A stretch of DNA of 40,605 bases from Methanosarcina sp. UBA5. GTDB taxonomy: Archaea > Halobacteriota > Methanosarcinia > Methanosarcinales > Methanosarcinaceae. A program made the position numbers and the translations under genes. The DNA lies in NCBI RefSeq assembly GCF_002505485.1, contig NZ_DAVG01000109.1:36366-76970 (forward strand), read 5' to 3'. A model generated the notes under the pieces. It did no database searches. It was not told the DNA's origin and worked only from the letters and a program-made list of their open reading frames with translations. Shown here in pieces: positions 33,356-40,605 of this stretch. The first letter of the stretch is position 1. Each line of letters starts with the position of its first letter.

Positions 33356-34459
33356 ATGAAAGCAATTAACAGGACAGCAATCGCGTTGAGTCTTTCCCTA
33401 GCAGTTCTTATTTTAATTATAGGAACATCCACCGCGGGTTGTGTTAGTTCCGAGTCCCAGGCGACAGATACCGGGTTAAAGCAAGTACCATATAATATCA
33501 ATGGTATTTTTACAACCGTGTCAGGTATCACCTACAACTCCGCGTCCGGCGGATTTGCCACAAATAACTCAGGAGAAGTTTACACCGTGGCTCAGTATGA
33601 CCGGCTGTTTAAGGTCGTGGAGGATAACTCCTACTCTCCTTTGTTCTTTGCCATTGACGAGAAAGACGGTAGGCATTTCTCCAGCCATAAAAAGAACGGG
33701 ACTACGACATTGTTCCGAAGCGGTATCGTCGAGTCGGACGACGTTTTTTCAACGGGCGTTATCTCTAGTTCAAGTGGGATTGTCACGGTCAAGACGACTC
33801 TCGCAGTTCGTAACGGAACGACGGTTCCTAATGACAGTATGGCGAGCCCTAATCTCACCGGCAATTGGACAACTGCCCAGAGTAGTGTTTACCAGATAAA
33901 CAGCCAGGAAAGAAACGTGTTTTCCGGTAAAATTTTCGCAAACGGGAAAACAACATTCACACCGTTTGCGGGATACATCGACGAGGTTGATGAGGACGGT
34001 ACAGTCGATATTGTTATGCTCTGTGTGAGAGGCAACTTCATCCTAGGCGATGTCAACTTAAGCACGCATAATATAACCATTCCCTATGTTCTCTATGCTG
34101 ATGGCAGAATCTCATCCTCGCCTCATGAGACTGCTGAGTGGGCGGGAACTAATATGTCGTATAACGTTACCCAAAAATACGCCACCGTTCTGGATAGTGA
34201 CGGGATTACGGAAGATCTCTCTGAACAGACCCGATTGCTATCGGTCTCCGATAAGAATAAAGGCCGGTATAATCTGACCTCTGCTTCCGACAATATCACA
34301 ATTATAGGCATTGCCCAGGGAGACAATTCATTTATCGAGTATTCTCCAGAGACTGGACTCGTCCGCGGTTTCGTTAAAGGTAATACAAAATATAATTTCC
34401 GGGGAGGATCTGACTTAGCAGAAGTCTCGGTCCATAATTTGAAGCAGAAGGAAGGATAA
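33356..34459 (+). CDS. Secreted lipoprotein of unknown function
   Basis: 367 residues. It has an N-terminal signal (AIALSLSLAVLILIIGTSTAGC) with lipobox TAGC, so it is probably lipid-anchored outside the cell. The mature part is beta-rich and carries many N-x-S/T sequons. I do not recognise a domain; phrases such as FTPFAGYIDEVDEDGTVDIVML and ADGRISSSPHETAEW may be useful for a search. A strong AAGGAGGAATGAG ribosome binding site precedes the ATG. A perfect terminator hairpin follows, shared with the convergent lipoprotein gene. GC content is clearly higher than in the surrounding DNA, which may mean a different origin. Confidence 0.82.
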   Translation: MKAINRTAIALSLSLAVLILIIGTSTAGCVSSESQATDTGLKQVPYNINGIFTTVSGITYNSASGGFATNNSGEVYTVAQYDRLFKVVEDNSYSPLFFAIDEKDGRHFSSHKKNGTTTLFRSGIVESDDVFSTGVISSSSGIVTVKTTLAVRNGTTVPNDSMASPNLTGNWTTAQSSVYQINSQERNVFSGKIFANGKTTFTPFAGYIDEVDEDGTVDIVMLCVRGNFILGDVNLSTHNITIPYVLYADGRISSSPHETAEWAGTNMSYNVTQKYATVLDSDGITEDLSEQTRLLSVSDKNKGRYNLTSASDNITIIGIAQGDNSFIEYSPETGLVRGFVKGNTKYNFRGGSDLAEVSVHNLKQKEG

Positions 34460-34510
34460 GAATCAGGGGAACTCTAGATTAAACACCAAATCTGAAAAAT
34501 TAATTTTAAG

Positions 34511-34541
34511 AAATTCCCTTGAAAAAGGGAATTTTTTTATA
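34511..34541. terminator. Bidirectional terminator between two lipoprotein genes
   Basis: AAATTCCCTT pairs perfectly with AAGGGAATTT (10 bp) around GAAA and is followed by a T-run on the plus strand. It lies between the convergent genes ending at 34459 and 34641. Confidence 0.85.
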
Positions 34542-34582
34542 TTTAACTCTTTAAAGTTAGAAGAACAAAAATTGTTAAGATT

Positions 34583-34656
34583 TAAACGTATATGAAATTC
34601 TTCGAATAATAGGCACAAAGAAGTGAAAGTACTTTTCACCTTACTCTTTTTGACTA
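34583..34656 (+). repeat. Diverged intergenic repeat, copy 2
   Basis: Matches 32904-32975: AAACGTATATGAAATTCTTC, GAATAAT..GCACAAAGAAGTG.AAGTA and ACTC.TTTTTGACTAT. Its last bases overlap the 3' end of the minus-strand lipoprotein gene. Confidence 0.6.
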
Positions 34657-35162
34657 TTGCTTTTCTCATTATCTTGAGCAATTTTTGCTAAAGTGGCTGC
34701 TCTGTTCATATGAGCCGACATTGAACTTCCAAGCGAGTACATGTTTTCAACGTCTTCGTTTAGAGCAGTTTCATTATTATTTTTGCTATTATTTGACATA
34801 TTTAACAAGCATTTCCCTAAGGATATACTGTCGTTGAGTCCCAAAGCCCACTCTTTCTGTGCTTCCTGTAAATTAGGGGATACAGTAAATTGATTATTCT
34901 CATTTAGTGCATTCTGAGAATCTTCAATCATATTTTGTCCTGCCATTATGAATGATGTATCATTAAAATCATTTGTTAGATTCATTGCATTTATCGAATT
35001 ATTTAGATCGGTATGTAATAATGCTAAATTGTTGTGAAAACTTTCGTTCCATGCAGCATCTTGAGAAGCAGTTTTCTCTTTGTTTGATCCAGTACATCCT
35101 ACTGCTACCATTGAAGCAAGCAAAACAAACAAAATCAAAGATATAGTCTTTTTCTTATTCAA
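34641..35162 (-). CDS. Small lipoprotein, mostly helical
   Basis: 173 residues from the TTG at 35160-35162, which has GAGGTG five bases upstream; the GTG two codons earlier overlaps that site. The signal peptide KKKTISLILFVLLASMVAVGC ends in a lipobox (AVGC). The mature part is predicted helical, rich in Asn, Ser and Leu with many N-x-S/T sequons (NNSINAMNLTNDFNDTS, NMSNNSKNNNET). No domain is recognised. It is probably an extracytoplasmic membrane-anchored protein. Confidence 0.78.
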   Translation of the reverse strand: MNKKKTISLILFVLLASMVAVGCTGSNKEKTASQDAAWNESFHNNLALLHTDLNNSINAMNLTNDFNDTSFIMAGQNMIEDSQNALNENNQFTVSPNLQEAQKEWALGLNDSISLGKCLLNMSNNSKNNNETALNEDVENMYSLGSSMSAHMNRAATLAKIAQDNEKSNSQKE

Positions 35163-35518
35163 ATACACACCTCAAAATTTCAAGTTATATGATGAAAATT
35201 AAAGGGAGTTGTATTATAAAATTTTATTTGTATAAAATCAGCATTATTTACAGCAAATTTTTACGTACTATGGAGAAAATTGATCCCCATAATAGAATTT
35301 CTACTCAACAACTTCTGGCTATATACAAGATGACCCTATAAATTACAGTTAGTTTGTGATTTCCATTTTCTAGTTCTTTTTTCTGTCATTGAAGAAAATT
35401 TCCGTGGAAAAACAGTTTTACATTTCCTTATTTCCAACACTTGTTTTCCAGTAAAACATCCGCATTTTCCCCTTTCCACTCAATAAATATATATGACTCC
35501 TCAAAGTATCTTTTATCC
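35163..35518. other. Promoter gap between the lipoprotein and nurA
   Basis: No gene. A strong TATA element (ATAAATATATAT, 35483-35494) lies 25 bases before the proposed nurA start codon. Confidence 0.5.
35483..35494 (+). promoter_or_regulatory. TATA box of nurA-herA
   Basis: ATAAATATATAT placed 25 bases before ATG 35519. The spacing puts the transcription start at or next to the start codon, consistent with a leaderless mRNA and with the absence of a ribosome binding site. Confidence 0.6.
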
Positions 35519-36853
35519 ATGACCCTTGAGCCCGTGCATATGCATAAAATCTCGGAGCTTGCAAAAAAGATTGACCGCTCGTTTGAGTCTGAGGAGGTAA
35601 AAACAGCTTCGGATATTTATTCTCTGCTTGAGGAGCTAAGGCTCGATGGGAAGGTCATTCTTAAAGCTATAGACAGGCTCTTTCGTGGGATTGTAAGGAC
35701 TCAATTGATGGCACAGGGCGAGGACCCGTATCCGCTGACTTATGCCTGCGACAGCGGAAGTACTAACCCAAGGACTTATGACAGCGGGCTTTTTGTAGAT
35801 TTCTGCCACTGCGGGCTGGCTGCAACGCCTACTAACCTTGATATTCAAAGATTCAGAACAATCGTATGCGCTGCTTATTCTTCTTCCCAGAGGGTATCCA
35901 TGCAGGCTACACAAGGCTGGGAAACCTTCGATGAAGAATTTGGAAGGGCAAAACTGGTTACAATCGCACCTGACGAGTTAAAAAGAAAAGCCCCTGATAT
36001 GGTGCACAGTTTTGCCATGTACCTGGCAGAATCCGAACATATTCTTTTCATGAAAGACAGAATAGAGCCTGAGAGCTTTTTTATAATGGACGGGCCGATT
36101 TATCCAAAACAGCTAATGTACTGGATGGTACTGGACGACGAGGACGTAAGGGTTCGGCAGAACAACGATGCCCGAAAAATTCTCCAGAATTACATCGATA
36201 TTATGGATCATTTCCTGAAAAACCGGCATCCTGTGATCGGTTTTGTAAAAAACCCTACTGACGTGCAGATTATGGACAGCGTCCGGAAAAAAGGGAACGC
36301 TTTCGACCTGCCCTGGATGCTTGACTCTCAGTTTTTCAGGAATCTGCTCTCCCTGGAAAAAGTTGATAACGCTTCAGGACACAGTGGAAGAAATTCTAAA
36401 AACAATGGGAAGAATGGAAAGCACATTGGCTCCAAAAATGATTATATTACTTACACAAACTGGTTTTTGCAGCCCAACAGGTTTTATGAGAAATTGCTTA
36501 ACGGGACTTCACCCCTTGCAGCCGCAGATCCGATCCAGAAGGAACTCAGGCACAATTTTCCGCCTGAAGATTATGCTCTTTGCTTTTTCATGCTTTATGT
36601 ACCCTACAAAGATGTGGTTTTCAAGGTCGAAGCTCCATATGGGCTTGTTAAAGACGATTCCCTCCGCATGCAAATTACCAAAAAAGCGCTCTTTGACCTT
36701 TCTTTGTACGGTTTTCCTCTTACCCTCACAAAAGCAGACCATCTAGCAAAAATCAGAAAAGTAGAGAGGGAAGAGATTGATAAATTTTTTGAAAATATGA
36801 GTCCCGATACTACTTACAATGACACCCGGTGGAATAAGATTAATGAAATATGA
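35519..36853 (+). CDS. nurA: NurA 5'-3' nuclease
   Basis: 444 residues from ATG 35519. NurA is the nuclease partner of HerA in archaeal end resection at double-strand breaks. The RNase H-like core is visible: the first acidic motif CDSGSTNPRTYDSGLFVDF (Asp near 78), the second FFIMDGPIYP (Asp near 191), and later SFFIMD..KNRHPVIGFVKNP. Near 282-310 is a Gly/Asn/Ser/Lys-rich insertion (SGHSGRNSKNNGKNGKH). The start was chosen because the TATA box lies 25 bases upstream (leaderless); the longer ORF would begin before that promoter. herA follows, overlapping by 11 bases. Confidence 0.88.
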   Translation: MTLEPVHMHKISELAKKIDRSFESEEVKTASDIYSLLEELRLDGKVILKAIDRLFRGIVRTQLMAQGEDPYPLTYACDSGSTNPRTYDSGLFVDFCHCGLAATPTNLDIQRFRTIVCAAYSSSQRVSMQATQGWETFDEEFGRAKLVTIAPDELKRKAPDMVHSFAMYLAESEHILFMKDRIEPESFFIMDGPIYPKQLMYWMVLDDEDVRVRQNNDARKILQNYIDIMDHFLKNRHPVIGFVKNPTDVQIMDSVRKKGNAFDLPWMLDSQFFRNLLSLEKVDNASGHSGRNSKNNGKNGKHIGSKNDYITYTNWFLQPNRFYEKLLNGTSPLAAADPIQKELRHNFPPEDYALCFFMLYVPYKDVVFKVEAPYGLVKDDSLRMQITKKALFDLSLYGFPLTLTKADHLAKIRKVEREEIDKFFENMSPDTTYNDTRWNKINEI

Positions 36854-39095
36854 AGATGCCGACATTTTTACTTTTAACTCTCACATACCGAAAAAGGAGC
36901 CAGTTCTTGTGGATTCAGGACTGGAGGAAAACGCAGGTTTAAAGGAAAGCTCTGATGAGGTACGAAATGAAAGCCCTGATGAGATAATAAAGAAAAGTCC
37001 TGATGAGATTAAAAAGAAAAGTTCTGAGAAGATAAGCCCTGAAGAAAATATGGATGAGATAATAAATACAAATTCCATCGAAATTACTTCCAATATGGCC
37101 CCTACATTCGCACCTAATACTGAGGAAATACTACACTCCTCATTATCCGACAATCTAAGTAAAGATTATCCGGATGATCTATCAGATCATATTTTAAAAA
37201 CCGAATCCAGTATTGAATCTGATGTTCTTTCAGGCCCTGCCGAAGCAATTTTTAAATCTGCATCTCTATCTAAAACTGCTTCTATGTCTAAGACTGCTTC
37301 TCTGCCTTTTTCAGATATCTCTCTTGAATCCGAAGTTCTTGGAAGTTCCGTACAGGAAGCTTTTCCCTTTGAAGGCTTTGCCGGGTGTGACGATGAAGTC
37401 CTGAAAGCTTCCCCAGTTTCAGAAGCTTTCGGGATTGTTACCACAGGCATAGAGCCCCTTGAATTAACTCCTTCAGGAGCTGTAATCACAGGCTACATTA
37501 CATCAGCTCGACGGGATGAAATAAGGCTTGGAACATACGTTGTTGTGCCTTACGAAAACGGAGAAAAATTATTTGCCAAGGTGGGAAAACTTCAGTACAG
37601 GCAGGAGTTTGTGGTAGATGACGCAACTGAAATTCACTCAAGGCGTATGCTCAGTGCCCGTGGAAACCCTGTAAATGAAGACGATTACAAGTTCCTTGCC
37701 TGCCTTGATCCGCTCTGTATTCTGTACCGAAAGGCCGAAGGAACACTCACGCGGCGAATGGCAGACCGCATTCCCCATCCTAACACTCCTATCCTGCCTG
37801 TAACTGACAGGCTTGAGGTTCAGACAGGGCTTAATATTCCTGAAGAGGGAATCTTTATCGGCCACCTGAGTGTAGGTGGCGAACTTTTAAAAACCAATTC
37901 CGAGCCCGAAACGGTTGCATATTACCTCAGAAACGACTATTCCATGGGCGACCCCCTTATCTTCAGACATATGCTTATTTGTGGGAGTACAGGGACAGGA
38001 AAAACGTTCCTTTCAAAAAATATTCTCCGCCAGTTCATGGATGAAAGCAACAGGTACAGACTGCGGAGCTCTCCTGACAAGGCCCGGAAAAATCCTTGCC
38101 TGGTAATCATGGACCCTCAGGACGAGTATTCCCAGCTTTTCGAGGACAACGAGACCCTGACTGAAGACGATAAATTCAAGTTCGAATCTGAAAATGTGAC
38201 TTATGGTCGGGTTCTCTCTACAAAGGCTTTCGTGGCGAAAATTGACGGGCAAAGGTATCCTGGGGATAAATCCAGAGCCGAGCAGATTGAATTTACGATC
38301 CCCTTTTCGCTTGTAGAACACAATTCCTGGCTTATTGCAGCAGCCGGAATGTCCGAACTCCAGTATATAGGGCTTGAAGTGCTTCTTGGAGATTTCTTCA
38401 AATCAAGCGTGCCCCATACTTACCTCAATTTCATCAACCATATTGATAATGAAGGTACCCGTTCCTACTATGTTGACAGTGGAAAGCTTCACGAGTCTTC
38501 GTATGACGGAATTGTGAGGAGAGTGAGAAATCCCTTCTTTTCGAAGGTCTTTGATCGGGATGCAGCCTCAATTACTGACCTTCTGGATAAGATCTTCAAG
38601 CCAGGGCAGATTTCGGTTTTCCCGACCGAGTATATAAGCGCTCCGAGAATCCGCGACCTTATAGTGCTCACAATCATGAGCCTTATAGTGGACAATAAGT
38701 TAAGTACAACGGGAAAGGAAGCTATTAAAGAAACTCCAATAATTCTTGCACTGGATGAGGCTCATCGATATCTCTCAAATGCAAATGGTGAACACTCTCG
38801 TCTTATTATTTCACGTTTTGCAGATGCAGCTCGCCAGGGCCGAAAAGAAGGGCTGGGCCTTTTCTTGATTACCCAGGACCCTCAGGATATCGATGATACG
38901 GTTTTCAAGCAGATTAATACGAAGTTGATCCTTAACCTCAATAATGACGCTGCCATCACGTCTTTAAAAGTCCCGAAAGAATATGAGCGGAGAATTCCCT
39001 ATCTTAAGAAAGGACAGATGATAATTCATTCCCCGGATAACAGTGATATCGTGGAAATAATCGGGCTTTCAAATTGTGTAGTCCGACATAGATAA
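36843..39095 (+). CDS. herA: HerA ATPase with a long low-complexity N-terminal extension
   Basis: 750 residues; typical HerA is about 500. Residues ~212 onward are standard: HAS barrel (GAVITGYITSARRDEIRLGT), Walker A GSTGTGKT near 381, Walker B ILALDEAH near 636, then RFADAARQGRKEGLGLFLITQ and QINTKLILNL. HerA is a hexameric DNA translocase that drives NurA. The first ~210 residues are acidic, Ser/Glu/Lys-rich and probably disordered, with repeated SPDEIIKKSPDEIKKKS-like units and SKTASMSKTASL. ATG 36843 is preferred, with GGTGG ten bases upstream inside nurA; ATG 36819 is the alternative. It overlaps nurA by 11 bases (coupled translation). Confidence 0.92.
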   Translation: MKYEDADIFTFNSHIPKKEPVLVDSGLEENAGLKESSDEVRNESPDEIIKKSPDEIKKKSSEKISPEENMDEIINTNSIEITSNMAPTFAPNTEEILHSSLSDNLSKDYPDDLSDHILKTESSIESDVLSGPAEAIFKSASLSKTASMSKTASLPFSDISLESEVLGSSVQEAFPFEGFAGCDDEVLKASPVSEAFGIVTTGIEPLELTPSGAVITGYITSARRDEIRLGTYVVVPYENGEKLFAKVGKLQYRQEFVVDDATEIHSRRMLSARGNPVNEDDYKFLACLDPLCILYRKAEGTLTRRMADRIPHPNTPILPVTDRLEVQTGLNIPEEGIFIGHLSVGGELLKTNSEPETVAYYLRNDYSMGDPLIFRHMLICGSTGTGKTFLSKNILRQFMDESNRYRLRSSPDKARKNPCLVIMDPQDEYSQLFEDNETLTEDDKFKFESENVTYGRVLSTKAFVAKIDGQRYPGDKSRAEQIEFTIPFSLVEHNSWLIAAAGMSELQYIGLEVLLGDFFKSSVPHTYLNFINHIDNEGTRSYYVDSGKLHESSYDGIVRRVRNPFFSKVFDRDAASITDLLDKIFKPGQISVFPTEYISAPRIRDLIVLTIMSLIVDNKLSTTGKEAIKETPIILALDEAHRYLSNANGEHSRLIISRFADAARQGRKEGLGLFLITQDPQDIDDTVFKQINTKLILNLNNDAAITSLKVPKEYERRIPYLKKGQMIIHSPDNSDIVEIIGLSNCVVRHR

Positions 39096-39120
39096 TCATC
39101 ATCATTTTTGATGATTAATT
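39094..39120 (+). terminator. Hairpin at the end of herA
   Basis: AATCATCA pairs with TGATGATT around a 7-nt loop, overlapping the herA stop codon. It is followed by AATTTGTTTATT. Confidence 0.55.
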
Positions 39121-39454
39121 TGTTTATTGGGAAAATTCTTCGGCTTTCTGGGGTAAATTTAGGGATCGCAAAATTTGACAGTGAGAAAATATAAAATTTT
39201 CCAAATTGTTCATGAGAGAGTTATTGAACAACTGTAAGCATAGTGATCTATCTAAACTTCCCGCAATTTGGGAAATCTGTTAGATTTTCAGATTAAATAA
39301 TATCTTACGGATAACTAAAAACTAGATCAATCGCAAAGAGAAAATCAGCTCTCAAATGGTCAGAAAAGGCAAAGGTGATCTTGTTGCCAGATTTGATAAA
39401 ATAATTTCCCCACTCCCTTTACTCGATCTTTTTTTCTTTTCTCAATTTAAGGGT
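39121..39454. other. Convergent gap between herA and the subtilase
   Basis: Nothing gene-like is seen. On the minus strand, A/T runs follow the subtilase stop. Confidence 0.45.
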
Positions 39455-40605
39455 TTATTTGTTTTCAGAGTATATTCCTGGCCTTGTGTTCGTTGTCACC
39501 TTTATGAAATTTGTCTTCGTTAGAGTACTGGTGCCTGCCACATTGGTTACTGTAAGTGTAACCTTATAGCTTCCTTCCTGTGAATACTCATGCTTTGGAC
39601 TCTGTTCTGTTGAAGATGCTCCATCTCCAAAACTCCATTTCCATGCAGTAGGAATTCCTGTGCTTTTATCAGTGAATGCAACTGTTAGTGGTGCTTTTCC
39701 AGAGGTAGGTTTAGCAGAAAATGAAGCAACCGGCTTTGTTACTACTTTTATATATCCTGCTTTTGTTATCGTGTTACTGCCTACATCATTTGTTGCTGTA
39801 AGTTTAACAGTATAACTCCCTACTTTGGAATACTTATGGGTTGGATTCTGCTGGGTTGAAGTTGTTCCATCTCCAAAACTCCATTTCCATGAAGTCGGAT
39901 TTCCTGTGCTAGTGTCAGTAAATGCGACAGTTGATGGTACTTTTCCTTCGGTAGGGTTCGCAGAAAAGTTTGCAACAGGTTTTCCACCACCGATTACCTT
40001 TAATGCATCGATCCGGCCTGAACCATAATCATTATCTTTTCCTGCCGATCCAAGATCTACTGCTGTACTTTCTAATGCTTTCTGTACATCAGCCGGCTTC
40101 ATAGCCGGGTTATTTTGCAGAATTAATGCTGCAGTACCGGAAACATGTGGTGTTGCCATAGAAGTTCCGTCCCATGTCTCATATCCACCGCCTGGGAATG
40201 TTGAAGTGATACTTACTCCGGGAGCAGAGACATCGGGTTTAACGTATGTTTGTCCATCAAGAGTAACAGGACCACGGCTGCTGAAGTATGCTATTGCATC
40301 GGAGGAATCTGTTGCACCTACAGTGCACGAATTAAATTCATCACCAGGGCAACAGATTGTGGAAGAGCCCGGCCCGGAATTGCCCGCAGCTATAACAGGA
40401 AGTACACCTGCTGCCACAACATTGTTTATTGTAGTTGTAAATGCCGGGTCATGTACTGTGGACCCTGCGCTGAAACTTATAATACGGGCACCGTTATTAA
40501 CTGCCCACTCAAAGCCAAGAATACAGTTAGATAAATATCCAGAACCATATGCATCGAGTACTTTTGCTCCAATCAGGTTTGTGCCTGGTGCAACTCCGGT
40601 TTGTA
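39455..40605 (-). CDS. Subtilisin-like (S8) protease with two PKD domains, 5' end outside window
   Basis: The minus-strand frame is open from its stop at 39455 to the window edge, giving at least 383 residues of the C-terminal part. The S8 catalytic domain shows the region after the His motif (GVAPGTNLIGAKVLD), the oxyanion Asn (IAAGNSGPG) and the nucleophile Ser (GTSMATPHVSG). The Asp and His of the triad lie beyond the edge. Two PKD domains follow (each VAFTDxSTGxPTxWKWSFGDG, with YTVKLTATN or YKVTLTVTN). The protein ends shortly after them with no membrane anchor, so it is probably secreted. The two PKD repeats are also similar at the DNA level. Confidence 0.93.
   Translation of the reverse strand, partial: QTGVAPGTNLIGAKVLDAYGSGYLSNCILGFEWAVNNGARIISFSAGSTVHDPAFTTTINNVVAAGVLPVIAAGNSGPGSSTICCPGDEFNSCTVGATDSSDAIAYFSSRGPVTLDGQTYVKPDVSAPGVSITSTFPGGGYETWDGTSMATPHVSGTAALILQNNPAMKPADVQKALESTAVDLGSAGKDNDYGSGRIDALKVIGGGKPVANFSANPTEGKVPSTVAFTDTSTGNPTSWKWSFGDGTTSTQQNPTHKYSKVGSYTVKLTATNDVGSNTITKAGYIKVVTKPVASFSAKPTSGKAPLTVAFTDKSTGIPTAWKWSFGDGASSTEQSPKHEYSQEGSYKVTLTVTNVAGTSTLTKTNFIKVTTNTRPGIYSENK

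Noticed and set aside
37187..37489. Minus-strand ORFs opposite herA and nurA
   Set aside because: They are shadows of strongly supported plus-strand genes and have no family features.

Overview
The window is archaeal and almost certainly from a Methanosarcina chromosome. Informational genes are archaeal in type (Elp3, Thg1, archaeal TyrRS, TBP, NurA-HerA, a Hjc-like nuclease and a DHH/RecJ-like nuclease). DUF1699, an NrpR domain protein without HTH, cupin phosphoglucose isomerase, CARDB/PGF-pre-PGF surface proteins and PKD-bearing subtilases are typical of Methanosarcinales. Genes often carry GGTG/GGAG/GAGG ribosome binding sites and are separated by long AT-rich gaps. I cannot name the species.

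Layout. 0-13.7 kb is ordinary chromosome: elp3; DUF1699; a Hjc-like nuclease and a RecJ-like DHH nuclease; NrpRII-type regulator; cupin PGI; RNase H-like exonuclease; malate dehydrogenase; PRC-barrel/thg1/tyrS; an unrecognised coiled-coil protein. 14.3-17.8 kb holds a large CARDB surface protein and two small membrane proteins (DUF5518-like, SemiSWEET). Between SemiSWEET and a HIT protein lies a cluster of five hairpins with a 39-bp tandem repeat. 18.7-21.6 kb is a sulfur-trafficking and Fe-S locus: TusA, DsrE-like, a NifS-like protein that has lost the PLP lysine, and an IscU fused to a MIP18/DUF59 domain. A decayed lipoprotein gene follows, with an amber codon where tryptophan is expected. 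23.4-26.1 kb is a three-gene overlapping glycolipid-type operon (flippase-like protein, GT4 glycosyltransferase, NodB deacetylase).

26.2-35.2 kb is accessory. It has an ArsR gene broken by a frameshift, a decayed HTH gene, an Mrr-like nuclease with a triplicated hydrophobic segment flanked by two diverged copies of one short sequence, a TBP paralogue, a MarR-MFS efflux pair, a TetR regulator of LmrA/YxaF appearance, and several lipoproteins or unknowns. The most interesting point is that the tbp paralogue and tetR share a diverged copy of the same ~187-bp upstream region. It contains a TetR operator-like box and, downstream of it, a conserved long-range inverted repeat that would lie in the 5' leader. 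A third, palindromic copy of the box precedes the gene after tetR. This suggests a small TetR regulon that includes a general transcription factor.

35.5-39.1 kb is nurA-herA, with an unusual ~210-residue low-complexity N-terminal extension on HerA. The window ends inside a subtilisin-like protease with PKD domains on the minus strand. No rRNA, tRNA, CRISPR array or intact insertion sequence was seen.
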